DNA of 55,678 nucleotides from Ignavibacteriaceae bacterium (GTDB lineage Bacteria; Bacteroidota; Ignavibacteria; Ignavibacteriales; Ignavibacteriaceae): assembly GCA_013388515.1 (NCBI GenBank), contig JACAFC010000043.1:1-55678 (forward strand). Reading direction: 5' to 3'. Below the pieces are notes generated by a model. That model saw nothing but the letters and a program-made list of their open reading frames with translations, made no database searches and was not told the DNA's origin. Position 1 is the first letter of the stretch, and each line of letters begins with the position of its first letter. Shown here in pieces: positions 9,471 through 19,302 of this stretch. The position numbers and the translations under genes were made by a program.

Positions 9471-9692
9471 TTCGATAATTTCGATATTGACGTTTTTAAT
9501 TCATCTGGTGTTTTTCTATCCGTTAATAATATCACTGTTGTAAAAATTCCTGCCAAGCTCTTTGGTAAAACAAAGTTTGCTGCAGCAGATAAAATTAAAT
9601 TTGCTGCAAAGTTAACAGCTTTTGCTCGTGGTTCAAGTACTGAGTGGGAGGTAAACTTGCCGCTTGTAATTAATGCTGAATGTGAGAAATAA
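9471..9692 (+). pseudogene. In-frame C-terminal remainder of the agarase-like gene
   Basis: Directly after the TAA at 9468-9470 the same frame stays open to TAA at 9690-9692. It encodes F-D-N-F-D-I-D-V-F-N and then beta-rich sequence ending in A-E-C-E-K. This completes the CBM9-like domain. There is no start codon with a ribosome binding site, so it is not a separate gene. One substitution (for example CAA to TAA) explains the break; a sequencing or assembly error, true nonsense mutation or read-through are all possible. Confidence 0.75.
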
Positions 9693-9745
9693 CATAATAT
9701 TAGTCTATACTTAATAACAAAAATAAGAACAACAAATACTTAAAA

Positions 9746-11725
9746 ATGTACAGAAAATTTTTACTTCTTTCGATTTGCATAACACTCTTTTCTGAAATAT
9801 CACCCGCAATAAATAATATTAAGCTTCCAGGTATTTTTACAAACAACATGGTTTTACAGCGAGAAAAACCAATACCAATCTGGGGTACTTACACACCCGG
9901 AGAGAAAATTACTGTTGAACTTAATAATCAAGCTGTCACTACAACAGTAGATGTGAATGGAAACTGGAAAGTTATTTTACCGCCATTTAGTGCCGGCGGC
10001 CCTTACCAATTAAACATTATTGGACACGATACTTTATCATTTACTAATGTACTAGTGGGTGAAGTTTGGATTTGTTCAGGGCAATCCAATATGGCTTTTA
10101 GTATGAATGAAATTGGCGATAAATATGATTATGGAAAAGAAATTGCTGAAGCAAATAATTTTAATATTCGATTATTCTCTGTAGAACCCATGACTGCAGC
10201 TAAACCACAACCTGATTTACAAGGCAGCGGTTGGTTAGTTTGTGACTCAACTACAGTAAAATATTTCTCTGCTGTTGCTTATTTCTTCGGAAAATATATT
10301 TACCAAAAAATTGAAGTGCCTATTGGATTAATTAACTCATCGTATGGTGGTACCGATATAGAAGCTTGGACAAGTGCCGCTTCACTTAGTAAAGTGAAAT
10401 ATTTTAATCCAACACTTGATGCTATTATAAAATTCTCCAACAATGATTCAACATTTCTGCAAGAATATTTTAACCAGAAAAATGAATGGAAAAGGAGTTC
10501 GTTAAACTCAGATCCTGGTTTTCCTAAATCCGGAATAACTTGGAAAGATACGACAATAGATTTAACAGATTGGAAAAAGATTAAAGTTCCATCTTTGTGG
10601 GATCAAGACGACTTGGTTGAGTTTAATGGATCAGTATGGTATAGAAAAGAAATAATTCTACCGAACGATTGGCTTGGCAAAGACTTAGTTCTAAACATGG
10701 GACCAATCGACGATATTGATGTTACATGGTTTAATGGTGTTGAACTTGGCAGTGGAGAATTGTGGGATAAATCCAGGCAATACATTGTTCCAGCAGATGC
10801 AGTAAAATCTGGAAAAAACTTAATAACAATTAGATGCATTGATACTGGCGGACCAGGCGGCGTGTGGGGAGAAGCTGATCAATATTACCTATCAAATAAG
10901 TTAGGAGAAAACATTCCGATTGCTGGTGAATGGCTTTACAAAAAAAGTCTTTCAATTTATGAATTTCCCAAAAGGCCAATCTCTTTTGACAATCCTAATT
11001 GTCCAACAGTTTTGTTTAATGCAATGATTTCCCCTTTAATTCCTTTTGCAATTAGAGGAGTAATTTGGTATCAGGGTGAAAATAATACATTTAATGCCTT
11101 GCAATACCGGACGTTGTTCCCTTTAATGATTAGTGACTGGCGCACAAATTGGAATCAAGGAAATTTTCCCTTTTATTTTGTGCAGTTAGCAAACTACATG
11201 CATTCACAAAATGAACCATCAGAAGACACGTGGGCTGAGCTGCGTGAAGCTCAGCTGAATACTCTTAAAGTTGAAAATACGGGCATGGCAGTTGCAATAG
11301 ATATTGGAGATTCTACTGACATTCACCCTAAGAATAAAAGAGAAGTTGGTTATCGTTTATCGTTAATTGCATTGAATAAAACCTATGGATTCAAAAATCC
11401 ATACAGCGGACCAATTTATAAATCTTACAAGCTTGAGGGAAGCAAAATCAGAATATATTTTAATCATGCGGAAGGTCTGAAAATAAAAGATAATAAAATA
11501 TTAATGGGCTTTTCAGTTGCAGGTTCAGATCATAAATTTTATTGGGCAAATGCAAAAATTGATAAAAATACAGTTTTGGTATGGAGCCCAAAAGTGAGTA
11601 AACCAATTGCAGTAAGATATGCTTGGGCTTCGAATCCTTTATGCAATCTTTATAATTCTTTTGATCTGCCCGCTTCTCCATTTAGAACGGATAATTGGGA
11701 AGTACTGACGAAAGATTTTGAGTAA
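9746..11725 (+). CDS. Sialate O-acetylesterase family (SGNH/CE20-like) carbohydrate acetylesterase
   Basis: 659 residues with a signal peptide. N-terminal beta domain ~25-105 (M-V-L-Q-R-E...I-P-I-W-G). Catalytic SGNH region begins at C-S-G-Q-S-N-M with Ser114 as likely nucleophile, and D-I-H-P (D525, H527) completes the catalytic pair. Residues ~245-400 form an inserted GH2-like jelly roll (W-Y-R-K-E-I). I-W-Y-Q-G-E-N-N is another family motif. Members remove O-acetyl groups; relatives classed as CE20 act on xylan. It lies second in the plus-strand hydrolase operon, 37 bp before the GH42 gene. A paralogue at 30948-32885 sits in the xylan operon. The substrate (acetyl-xylan or another hemicellulose) is inferred from context. 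Confidence 0.88.
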   Translation: MYRKFLLLSICITLFSEISPAINNIKLPGIFTNNMVLQREKPIPIWGTYTPGEKITVELNNQAVTTTVDVNGNWKVILPPFSAGGPYQLNIIGHDTLSFTNVLVGEVWICSGQSNMAFSMNEIGDKYDYGKEIAEANNFNIRLFSVEPMTAAKPQPDLQGSGWLVCDSTTVKYFSAVAYFFGKYIYQKIEVPIGLINSSYGGTDIEAWTSAASLSKVKYFNPTLDAIIKFSNNDSTFLQEYFNQKNEWKRSSLNSDPGFPKSGITWKDTTIDLTDWKKIKVPSLWDQDDLVEFNGSVWYRKEIILPNDWLGKDLVLNMGPIDDIDVTWFNGVELGSGELWDKSRQYIVPADAVKSGKNLITIRCIDTGGPGGVWGEADQYYLSNKLGENIPIAGEWLYKKSLSIYEFPKRPISFDNPNCPTVLFNAMISPLIPFAIRGVIWYQGENNTFNALQYRTLFPLMISDWRTNWNQGNFPFYFVQLANYMHSQNEPSEDTWAELREAQLNTLKVENTGMAVAIDIGDSTDIHPKNKREVGYRLSLIALNKTYGFKNPYSGPIYKSYKLEGSKIRIYFNHAEGLKIKDNKILMGFSVAGSDHKFYWANAKIDKNTVLVWSPKVSKPIAVRYAWASNPLCNLYNSFDLPASPFRTDNWEVLTKDFE

Positions 11726-11762
11726 ACTATAATCTCTTGCTTACACTTTAAAGGAAGTAATT

Positions 11763-13859
11763 ATGCAAAAAAAATATTTAATCTGTTTCAATCTAATTCC
11801 TCTCATTCTTCTATCACTTTTTGGTCTCACAAAAATTAGTCATTGTCAGGAGGGTTATAAATTTGATACCATACTTTATGGGGCTTCATTCTACGAGGAA
11901 TACATGCCATACGAAAGGCTTGAGGAAGATGTAAAGTTAATGGAAGATGCTGGTATCACAGTAGTGCGGCTTGGTGAATCAACATGGAGCAGCTGGGAAC
12001 CAGAGGATGGAAAATTTCAATTTGATTGGATGGATCGAATTATTAACAGACTTCATAAAGCCGGGATTAAGGTTATTTTTGGAACACCCACCTACTCTAT
12101 TCCCCCATGGTTATATAAAAAACATCCGGAAATTCTTCTAACAAAGATAAATGAAACAAAAAGTTATTACGGTCCTCGTCAAAATATGGATATAACTAAT
12201 CCCGATTATCTATTTTATTCAGAAAGAATTATTCGAAAGCTGCTAGAACACTACAAAGATCATCCAGCAATAATCGGCTGGCAAATTGACAACGAAACTT
12301 CATCATATGGAACCGCAGGTAAAAATGTTCAAAAAGCATTTGTTGATTACTTAAAAGAAAAATTTAAAACTGTAAAAGAGTTAAATAAAATTTGGGGATT
12401 AACTTATTGGGGACAACTCTTGCATAGTTGGGATGAGGTTCCCGAATTTAGAGATATACTTAACCCCGGCTGGAAATTGGAGTGGGAAAGGTTTCAGCAA
12501 AAAATTACAACAGATTTTCTTGCCTGGCAGGCAAAAATTGTTAACGAATATAAACGTGCCGATCAATTTATCGTTCACAATTTTGTAGGCAGCGTAAGGA
12601 CAAATATTGACGAATTTGAAATTGCCAAACATTTAGATATAACCGGTGTAAATCCCTACCACGAAGTTCAAGAGTGGTTGGATGGTGAAACCATTGCTGT
12701 CAGCGGTGATCTTTGTCGTTCCCTTAAACAGCAAAATTATTTAATTACCGAAACTAATGCACAAACTATTGGCTGGGATTCGAAATGGCAGCGTCCGCCT
12801 TATGATGGACAAATAAGGTTGAATGTTTACAGCCATATTGCTAGCGGGGCAAATCTTGTTGCATATTGGCATTGGCATTCACTTCATTATGGACAAGAAA
12901 CTTACTGGAAAGGTGTATTAGGTCATGATCTTGAACCGAATCGAGTTTATAAAGAAGTGAGTAAAACTGCTCACGAATTAAAACACATCGGTTCTAAACT
13001 TGTCAATTTTAAAAAAGAAAATAAAGTTGCTTTACTTTATAGTGTTGATTCCTATCAAGGAATTAGATTTATGCCGTTTCACGATAAAGTGGATTATCTC
13101 TCAATACTTTACCAAATGTATAATGCACTTTACAAACTTAACGTTGATGTAGATTTTATTTTTCCTCAAACAACTGATTATTCAAAATACAAAGTAATTG
13201 TTGTACCCCCTCTTTACATTACCGATGATGCGCAATTAAAAAGACTTACTGAATTTGTCAAGAATGGCGGGCATGTATTGTTCACACTTAAGAGTGGTTT
13301 TTGTAATGAATTTTCCACAGTGCGCTGGGAAAGAATGCCTGCAATAATTCGTGAAGCTGCAGGAATTTCTTACCAAGAGTTTTCAAGCTTGTGGGATACG
13401 GTTCCTCTAAAAGATGATCCATACAAAGTTGGCGATAAAAATAAAGCATCAGTTTGGGCTGAGTTTTTGAACTTAGAAGGTGCTAAACCCTTAGCATTTT
13501 ATGAGCATCCTTTTTATGGAAAATATCCAGCAATAACTCGTAATCAGTATGGAAAAGGGACTTTGACTTATCAGGGTACCGTACTAACTAATGAGCTGCA
13601 ACAAAAAGTTATTAAAGAAATAATTGATAATGCTGGTTTAGGCGGACCCGAACAGCTTCTACCTGAAAACGTTAGATTAAGACAAGGCATTAGCAATAAA
13701 GGAAAAAAGATGAGATATTTTCTTAACTTTTCGAGTACTGTTCAGAAATTTAATTATGCCTTTAAAGAAGGAACTGAAATACTAACTTCACGAGTGGTCA
13801 AAACCAACCAAGAGCTTGAAATACAACCATGGGATTTAGCAATTATTGAAGAGCAATAG
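11763..13859 (+). CDS. GH42 beta-galactosidase-type glycoside hydrolase
   Basis: 698 residues with a signal peptide, so periplasmic or exported. The barrel runs ~40-420 with Y-G-A-S-F-Y-E-E-Y, R-L-G-E-S-T-W-S-S-W-E-P and the acid/base motif G-W-Q-I-D-N-E (E178). The nucleophile is in L-I-T-E-T-N (E330). A trimerisation/GATase-like domain follows (~430-640) and a small beta domain ends the protein. Length and motif order fit full-length GH42. Known GH42 enzymes cleave beta-galactosides, and some act on alpha-arabinopyranosides. Here it probably trims galactosyl side chains of hemicellulose or pectin. It lies 11 bp upstream of the GH2 gene, clearly in one operon. Confidence 0.92.
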   Translation: MQKKYLICFNLIPLILLSLFGLTKISHCQEGYKFDTILYGASFYEEYMPYERLEEDVKLMEDAGITVVRLGESTWSSWEPEDGKFQFDWMDRIINRLHKAGIKVIFGTPTYSIPPWLYKKHPEILLTKINETKSYYGPRQNMDITNPDYLFYSERIIRKLLEHYKDHPAIIGWQIDNETSSYGTAGKNVQKAFVDYLKEKFKTVKELNKIWGLTYWGQLLHSWDEVPEFRDILNPGWKLEWERFQQKITTDFLAWQAKIVNEYKRADQFIVHNFVGSVRTNIDEFEIAKHLDITGVNPYHEVQEWLDGETIAVSGDLCRSLKQQNYLITETNAQTIGWDSKWQRPPYDGQIRLNVYSHIASGANLVAYWHWHSLHYGQETYWKGVLGHDLEPNRVYKEVSKTAHELKHIGSKLVNFKKENKVALLYSVDSYQGIRFMPFHDKVDYLSILYQMYNALYKLNVDVDFIFPQTTDYSKYKVIVVPPLYITDDAQLKRLTEFVKNGGHVLFTLKSGFCNEFSTVRWERMPAIIREAAGISYQEFSSLWDTVPLKDDPYKVGDKNKASVWAEFLNLEGAKPLAFYEHPFYGKYPAITRNQYGKGTLTYQGTVLTNELQQKVIKEIIDNAGLGGPEQLLPENVRLRQGISNKGKKMRYFLNFSSTVQKFNYAFKEGTEILTSRVVKTNQELEIQPWDLAIIEEQ

Positions 13860-13870
13860 GTTTTATAAAT

Positions 13871-16492
13871 ATGAAAAAATTCTCATTTATTTTTATGCTT
13901 GCTGCATTTACATCTTTTTCACAAAATCAATCTTTGTTTACAACAAAGTTAACTGAAGGCTGGCAGATCTATCCATCTGAAAAGGTCGAGCAGCAAGGAA
14001 AAGTAATCTCTTCTGAAAATTTTACTGCCAATAGCTGGTATGCTGCAAATTTACCTTCAACAGTCTTTGCCGCTTTAGTACGAAATGGTATCTATAAAGA
14101 CATTTATTTCGGTGAGAATTTAAAATCAATTTCCAAAGATCAATTTTTAAAATCCTGGTGGTACAGAAAAGAATTTATTGTTGAAGAAGATGAAACTCAT
14201 AAATATTTCAAGTTGCGATTTAGTGGAATAAACTATCGAGCAAATATTTGGTTAAACGGTGAACTTGTTTCAGATAGTTCCGAAATTTATGGAGCATTTC
14301 GCCGATTTGATTTGGATATTACACGATTAATCAGGCAGGGGGAAAAAAATGTATTGGCAGTGGAAGTTTTTCCTCCTGTAGCTGGTGATTATACTATTGG
14401 ATTTGTTGATTGGAATCCAGATGCACCAGATAAAAACATGGGTATTTGGCGCGAAGTTGAATTATATAGATCAGGTGATGTTTCAATCGATTTTCCATTT
14501 GTAAAAACAAAATTTACAAGTGATGAAATGAAAACAGCCGAGCTGACAATTTCTGCTGAGATAACAAATCATAGCTCAAAAAACATAAGCGGCATAATAG
14601 AGGGTAAAATTGAAGAGACAACATTTTCAAAAAACATTTCACTGGCTCCAAACGAACGAAAATTGATTATATTGACACCAAATGAAATTCAAGAATTAAA
14701 AATCTCAAACCCACGTATTTGGTGGACTCACGATCTTGGTAAACCTGAGTTGTATAATTTGCAATTATCTTTTAAACAAGATTCGATCTACAGCGATCAA
14801 AAAATTGTTCAGTTCGGTATCAGAGAAATAACAGACTATTTTAATGAAAATGGTTACAGGGGTTATAAACTTAATGGCAGAAAGGTTTTAATTCGCGGGG
14901 GCGGCTGGGTTGATAATTTGATTTTGGATAACACATATTCTAACCTGGAAGCACAAATTAAATACGCAAAACACATGAATCTTAATGCACTTAGGTTTGA
15001 AGGTTTTTGGGGAAGTACTGAAGATGTTTACAACCTTTGTGATAAGTATGGAATTTTACTGATGGTTGGCATTACATGTCACTGGGAATGGGGAGCATTT
15101 ATTGGTAAACCTCATGATGATTTTGGAACAATTCACACAGACAAGGATATTAAAGACGTTTCCGCTTTGTGGAAAGATCAAATTAAATGGTTAAGAAATC
15201 ATCCTTCAATTTTTGTGTGGTTATATGGAAGTGATAAGCATCCAAAACCAGAAATGGAACAAGAATTTCTTAAGGTGTTATCTGAAGAAGATCCATTGAG
15301 GCCTTACTTAGCTTCTGCTGCCGACAAGAACACTACCCTTTCCGGCAGAACTGGTGTTAAAATGAAAGGACCTTATGATTTTGTACCACCTCATTATTGG
15401 TTTACAGATACATTATATGGAGGTGCATATGGATTTAATACCGAAACTGGACCTGGACCGCAGGTTCCGATAATTGAATCAATTAAAAAGTTTATACCTG
15501 CCGATCATTTGTGGCCGATAGACAGCGTGTGGAATTTTCACTGCGCTGGCCTAACTTTCAACTCACTTGAAAGATACACGGATGCTATGAATAATAGATT
15601 AGGGAAGGCATCAAACCTAAATGAATACAGCACGAAATCACAATTCCTAAACTACGAAGGGATGCGTGCGATGTTCGAAGCATTTGTTGCAAACAGATAT
15701 AATGCAACAGGAATAATTCAATGGATGTATAATGCTGCTTGGCCAAAACTATGGTGGCAATTTTATGATTATTATTTAATACCTACAGCAGCATTTTATG
15801 CAGCAAGGAAAGCCTGTGAACCAACTCATATTTTTTATAATTATGGTAACCAATCGATTATAGTTTCAAATAATTCCAAAACAGGTAAGGATGAACTGAC
15901 CGCTGAGGTCAAAGTATTTAATTCTGATATAACCCAAGTATTCTCTTACAATAAAAAATTATCACTTAAGTATGATGAAAACATCAAACTTGTTGAATTG
16001 AATAAAATAGATAATCTTGATACAACCTACTTTGTTGATTTACGGCTTTTTGATAAAAAGCATTATCTAATTAGTTCTAATTTCTACTGTCTTTCGACTA
16101 AGGAGGAAATTCTTGATTATTCAAAAAATGAATGGTTTGTAACACCTGCAAAGCAACTTGCAGATTTAACTAAACTAAATAGCCTGCCTAATACAGAATT
16201 AGAAATATCAAATAAGCTAATCAAAAAAGAAAATGTGTTTGAAATAGAGGTAGAACTAAATAATAATTCAGAATTCCTTGCACTTCAAATTGAGCTGAAT
16301 ATTTTTGATATGAGTAACAATGAGGCAGTCGTTCCTGTTTTTTGGGAAGATAATTATTTAACATTACTGCCCCATGAAAAAAGAATTATTAAGTGCTCTA
16401 TACCATCATCGCACACGCTTATTGGGAGAGATTATTTTATTAAGATAAGAGGCTGGAATATTGGTGAGAGAAAAGTTCCAATTACTAATTAG
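13871..16492 (+). CDS. GH2 glycoside hydrolase, exo-beta-D-glucosaminidase/beta-mannosidase type
   Basis: 873 residues with a signal peptide ending near S-F-S-Q. Jelly roll ~25-200 with W-W-Y-R-K-E-F and W-N-P-D-A-P-D-K-N-M-G-I-W-R-E-V; Ig-like ~205-325; TIM barrel ~330-640; C-terminal Ig-like domains ~660-873. The acid/base position reads L-Y-G-S-D (D455) instead of the usual N-E, and the nucleophile is in F-N-T-E-T-G-P-G (E525). An Asp at this place is known from exo-beta-D-glucosaminidases of the CsxA type. Function could be exo-beta-glucosaminidase, or beta-mannosidase or another GH2 activity on a plant glycan. It is the last gene of the plus-strand operon and converges with the homocysteine methyltransferase gene. 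Confidence 0.88.
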   Translation: MKKFSFIFMLAAFTSFSQNQSLFTTKLTEGWQIYPSEKVEQQGKVISSENFTANSWYAANLPSTVFAALVRNGIYKDIYFGENLKSISKDQFLKSWWYRKEFIVEEDETHKYFKLRFSGINYRANIWLNGELVSDSSEIYGAFRRFDLDITRLIRQGEKNVLAVEVFPPVAGDYTIGFVDWNPDAPDKNMGIWREVELYRSGDVSIDFPFVKTKFTSDEMKTAELTISAEITNHSSKNISGIIEGKIEETTFSKNISLAPNERKLIILTPNEIQELKISNPRIWWTHDLGKPELYNLQLSFKQDSIYSDQKIVQFGIREITDYFNENGYRGYKLNGRKVLIRGGGWVDNLILDNTYSNLEAQIKYAKHMNLNALRFEGFWGSTEDVYNLCDKYGILLMVGITCHWEWGAFIGKPHDDFGTIHTDKDIKDVSALWKDQIKWLRNHPSIFVWLYGSDKHPKPEMEQEFLKVLSEEDPLRPYLASAADKNTTLSGRTGVKMKGPYDFVPPHYWFTDTLYGGAYGFNTETGPGPQVPIIESIKKFIPADHLWPIDSVWNFHCAGLTFNSLERYTDAMNNRLGKASNLNEYSTKSQFLNYEGMRAMFEAFVANRYNATGIIQWMYNAAWPKLWWQFYDYYLIPTAAFYAARKACEPTHIFYNYGNQSIIVSNNSKTGKDELTAEVKVFNSDITQVFSYNKKLSLKYDENIKLVELNKIDNLDTTYFVDLRLFDKKHYLISSNFYCLSTKEEILDYSKNEWFVTPAKQLADLTKLNSLPNTELEISNKLIKKENVFEIEVELNNNSEFLALQIELNIFDMSNNEAVVPVFWEDNYLTLLPHEKRIIKCSIPSSHTLIGRDYFIKIRGWNIGERKVPITN

Positions 16493-16544
16493 TAAATATT
16501 TACTCTTAATTTCTTGGTAAGAATTTATTATTTGAATTTAATGA

Positions 16545-17438
16545 TCAATTAGAGTTCTTGGTTTTAAGTAACTGAGCAAAAGCTCTTATATGATCTGGAG
16601 TAGTACCGCAGCAACCGCCAACTATATTTACACCAGCATTAATAAGTTCTCCGATTCTTGAGCACATCATTTCAGGAGTTTCTGGAAAAGTTGTTTCTCC
16701 ATTCTTAACTATTGGTAAACCAGCATTTGCATGAATTAGTACCGGAGTGTCGGAATCTACGGATCTAATAACCTTTACTATATCTATCATTTGTTCAAAG
16801 CCCATACCGCAATTGGCACCAATTATATCAGCACCTGCAGATTTTAAAGCGTTCACCATTTCTTCGGGAGAAACACCCATCATTGTTCGGTAATAACCAT
16901 GAACCGTTTTTTGAAATGTAAATGTAGCAACCACTTCTAAATCGGAGAATTCTTTGGCAGCTCTGATTGCCAGAACAGCTTCCTCAATCTCAGACATCGT
17001 TTCTATGCAAACCGCATCTGCACCACCATGGGCCAATCCTTCAACTTGAATTCTAAATCCATCAAAAATTTTCTCTTCTGGAATCTCACCCATCATAACA
17101 ATAGCACTGGATGGTCCTATCGATCCAAGTACAAAGTGGTTTTCACCTGCTGCTTCCCTTGAAATAGCAGCAGCTGCTTCATTTAATTCGAATGCTCGGT
17201 CTTGCAAACCATAATGTTCAAGCCTGATTGGGTGTGCACCAAAACTATTAGTCAAGATCATATCAGATCCTGCCTCGATATAACTTCTCGCGATACTTAG
17301 TACCTCAGATCTGTGAGTAATGTTCCATATTTCCGGACATTCACCAATACCTAAACCCAGCTTGTGCAAATATGTACCCCATGCTCCATCAGAAATAAGA
17401 ATTTTTCCATCTTGAAGAGCTTTTACAATTGATTTCAT
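16545..17438 (-). CDS. Homocysteine S-methyltransferase (methionine-synthase Hcy domain), last gene of the corrinoid operon
   Basis: 297 residues, cytoplasmic. It has the fold and zinc ligands of the homocysteine-binding domain: G-A-N-C-G (C210) and G-G-C-C-G-T-T (C276, C277), plus D-G-A-W-G-T-Y-L near the start and T-N-S-F-G-A. In MetH this domain activates homocysteine on zinc and accepts a methyl group from the corrinoid. Here it is a stand-alone protein 40 bp after a stand-alone corrinoid protein, so it most likely takes the methyl group from that protein and forms methionine. No pterin-binding (methyl-THF) domain is found in the operon. The ribosome binding site AAAGGAAA supports the ATG start. 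Betaine or S-methylmethionine as direct methyl donor is a less likely alternative. Confidence 0.9.
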   Translation of the reverse strand: MKSIVKALQDGKILISDGAWGTYLHKLGLGIGECPEIWNITHRSEVLSIARSYIEAGSDMILTNSFGAHPIRLEHYGLQDRAFELNEAAAAISREAAGENHFVLGSIGPSSAIVMMGEIPEEKIFDGFRIQVEGLAHGGADAVCIETMSEIEEAVLAIRAAKEFSDLEVVATFTFQKTVHGYYRTMMGVSPEEMVNALKSAGADIIGANCGMGFEQMIDIVKVIRSVDSDTPVLIHANAGLPIVKNGETTFPETPEMMCSRIGELINAGVNIVGGCCGTTPDHIRAFAQLLKTKNSN

Positions 17439-17478
17439 TGGAATTTCCTTTTAAGCTGACTTTTAAATTCACTTATTG

Positions 17479-18120
17479 TTAAGATTTATTAATAAGTTTC
17501 AAAAATAGATCTACAGCACTGCTTGCATCAGCACCATAACCATGAGCTCCAATTTCATTTGCAAAAGATTGACTAACAGGGGCACCTCCAATAGCCATCT
17601 TTATATGCCCTAATCCTTTTTCCTTAAATCCATCAATAATTGTTTTCATATAGGTCATTGTAGTTGTTAAAAGTGCACTCATACCTATTATATCAGGATT
17701 AAATTTTTCTGCTGCAGCTAAAAACTTCTCCAAGCTTTGATCAACACCAATATCGTGCACCTCAAATCCGGCACCTTCGGCCATCATACAAACTAAATTT
17801 TTTCCAATGTCATGTAAGTCTCCGCGTACTGTACCCATTAGCAAAACACCAACCGGTTTAATACCAGCATCTTTTGCAGAAAGCAGCGGCTTTAGAATTG
17901 CCATTCCAGCTTTCATTGCCCTTGCTGCTATTAATACCTCAGGTACATACAAAATATTATATTTAAAATCTTCACCAACCACACTCATTCCAGCAATTAA
18001 TCCTTCTGTCAAGATTTCACGCGCAGTTCTCCCCTCATCTAAAGCTGCTTTTACCAAGTGTTCAACTTCCTTAGCTTTACCTTCATATAGGTATTGATTC
18101 ATCAGTGCATAATCAACCAT
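17479..18120 (-). CDS. Corrinoid (cobalamin)-binding methyl carrier protein
   Basis: 213 residues. Residues ~1-85 form the helical cap domain of B12-binding modules. The second half is the Rossmann-like B12 domain with D-L-H-D-I-G-K-N-L-V: Asp101, His103 and Gly106 fit the D-x-H-x-x-G lower-ligand motif, with His103 replacing dimethylbenzimidazole on cobalt. G-M-S-A-L-L-T-T-T (~157-165) and I-G-G-A-P-V (~187-192) complete the binding site. Length and architecture match the carriers of methyltransferase systems such as MtaC, MttC and O-demethylase corrinoid proteins. It lies between its likely methyl donor enzyme (URO-D type, 20 bp upstream) and acceptor enzyme (Hcy methyltransferase). Confidence 0.94.
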   Translation of the reverse strand: MVDYALMNQYLYEGKAKEVEHLVKAALDEGRTAREILTEGLIAGMSVVGEDFKYNILYVPEVLIAARAMKAGMAILKPLLSAKDAGIKPVGVLLMGTVRGDLHDIGKNLVCMMAEGAGFEVHDIGVDQSLEKFLAAAEKFNPDIIGMSALLTTTMTYMKTIIDGFKEKGLGHIKMAIGGAPVSQSFANEIGAHGYGADASSAVDLFLKLINKS

Positions 18121-18140
18121 TTTATTTTCCTATAGATTAT

Positions 18141-19187
18141 TTAGTGTTTATGGTTATAGTCATCTAATGCTTTTTTCATAGCCAAAATATTTTCGCGGGG
18201 CATTCCAGGGCTAGTGCCTCCTCCAACAGAAAGAATGATACTTTTACCACCGCTTTTAGTTAAAACATCAATCGTAGCATTATAGACTTCTTGCGGTGTA
18301 CCCCTAACTCCAATTTCCAAAGGATTAACATTACACATCAAACACATTTTGTCACCAATACGTTCTTTAACCTCCGAAATATCAGTTTGCTTTCCCCAGT
18401 TTAAAACATTAAATCCGCATTCGGGAAGATATTCTAAACATGCATTCACATCTGCATCATTATGGTATACCTTAATCCAATCTTTTGGAAAGGCATCACA
18501 AATTTTCTTTAGATAGGGGTGTGCAAATTCTTTATAATGCTCTTCGTTAATAAATCCAACAATATCATCAAGTATGAATATTCCTTCGACCATATCGCCT
18601 AATATTTTTGTTTGTGCTTTAAGCCAATCAATAACAAGATTTGTGCACATGTTAATTAGTTTATGTGCATAAACAGGATTCTCAACAATATCCATCATAA
18701 AATCAGTAGTACTTCGAACAAATCCTGCGGTACAAAGCGGACCACGTGAAGTAACAACCGGAATAATATGTCCGGTGTCAATTATTCGCTGTTTTTGCAT
18801 TTTCATTCTATGAAGAGTCATAGCCATGAAAGCATCATTTTCAACTTCATAATCGGGAAATAAATCTAAGTCTTCTATGTGAAACAAAGTATGATATTCA
18901 CTAGGAGTATTATTGGGCCAGAATTTAATTTTTGTACCTAATGCAGATGGTTCTGCTGCCATTCCGTACTCCATCCACCAAGAAGGGAAAAAAATGATGT
19001 CTGGAAATTCCTCATAAATTTTCAAATTAGCTTTGAACCAAAGTTCTGGATCAAGATAGTAATCCATATGATTGATCCCAAGGTAACCTGGTATCCATGG
19101 ACTGTCAACAATCAAGGCCATTGGAATTTCATCCAATTTTTGTTGACGAACTGCTTTTTTAAAGATTTCCCATTGTTCAGATTTCAT
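18141..19187 (-). CDS. URO-D superfamily methyltransferase, candidate substrate-specific O-demethylase component
   Basis: 348 residues, cytoplasmic. It belongs to the uroporphyrinogen decarboxylase superfamily, which includes MtaA/MtbA and many corrinoid methyltransferases. Visible motifs are V-V-T-S-R-G-P-L-C-T-A-G-F (~164-176), Y-H-N-D-A-D (~233), N-W-G-K-Q (~251), C-L-M-C-N-V-N-P (~270) and I-L-S-V-G-G-G-T-S-P-G. The His and Cys residues could bind zinc. True HemE is unlikely: the protein sits inside a corrinoid operon and not with haem genes. I infer that it moves a methyl group from a methoxylated substrate to the adjacent corrinoid protein. Substrate is not readable from sequence; context suggests 4-O-methylglucuronate or a derivative. 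AAGGAAAA supports the ATG. Confidence 0.85.
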   Translation of the reverse strand: MKSEQWEIFKKAVRQQKLDEIPMALIVDSPWIPGYLGINHMDYYLDPELWFKANLKIYEEFPDIIFFPSWWMEYGMAAEPSALGTKIKFWPNNTPSEYHTLFHIEDLDLFPDYEVENDAFMAMTLHRMKMQKQRIIDTGHIIPVVTSRGPLCTAGFVRSTTDFMMDIVENPVYAHKLINMCTNLVIDWLKAQTKILGDMVEGIFILDDIVGFINEEHYKEFAHPYLKKICDAFPKDWIKVYHNDADVNACLEYLPECGFNVLNWGKQTDISEVKERIGDKMCLMCNVNPLEIGVRGTPQEVYNATIDVLTKSGGKSIILSVGGGTSPGMPRENILAMKKALDDYNHKH

Positions 19188-19302
19188 AATTTTTTCCTTA
19201 GTGAAATTGTATGCAGCAGGCGTTCAAATTTTTACTCAATATAATTCGATTGTGCTTTATTGAAGTTTTCGAGATGTTGATGTACAGCTTTAACTCTAAT
19301 CA

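Noticed and set aside
18141-19187. Uroporphyrinogen decarboxylase (HemE) for haem synthesis
   Set aside because: Context is a corrinoid methyl-transfer operon with no haem genes, and the sequence fits the methyltransferase branch of the superfamily better.
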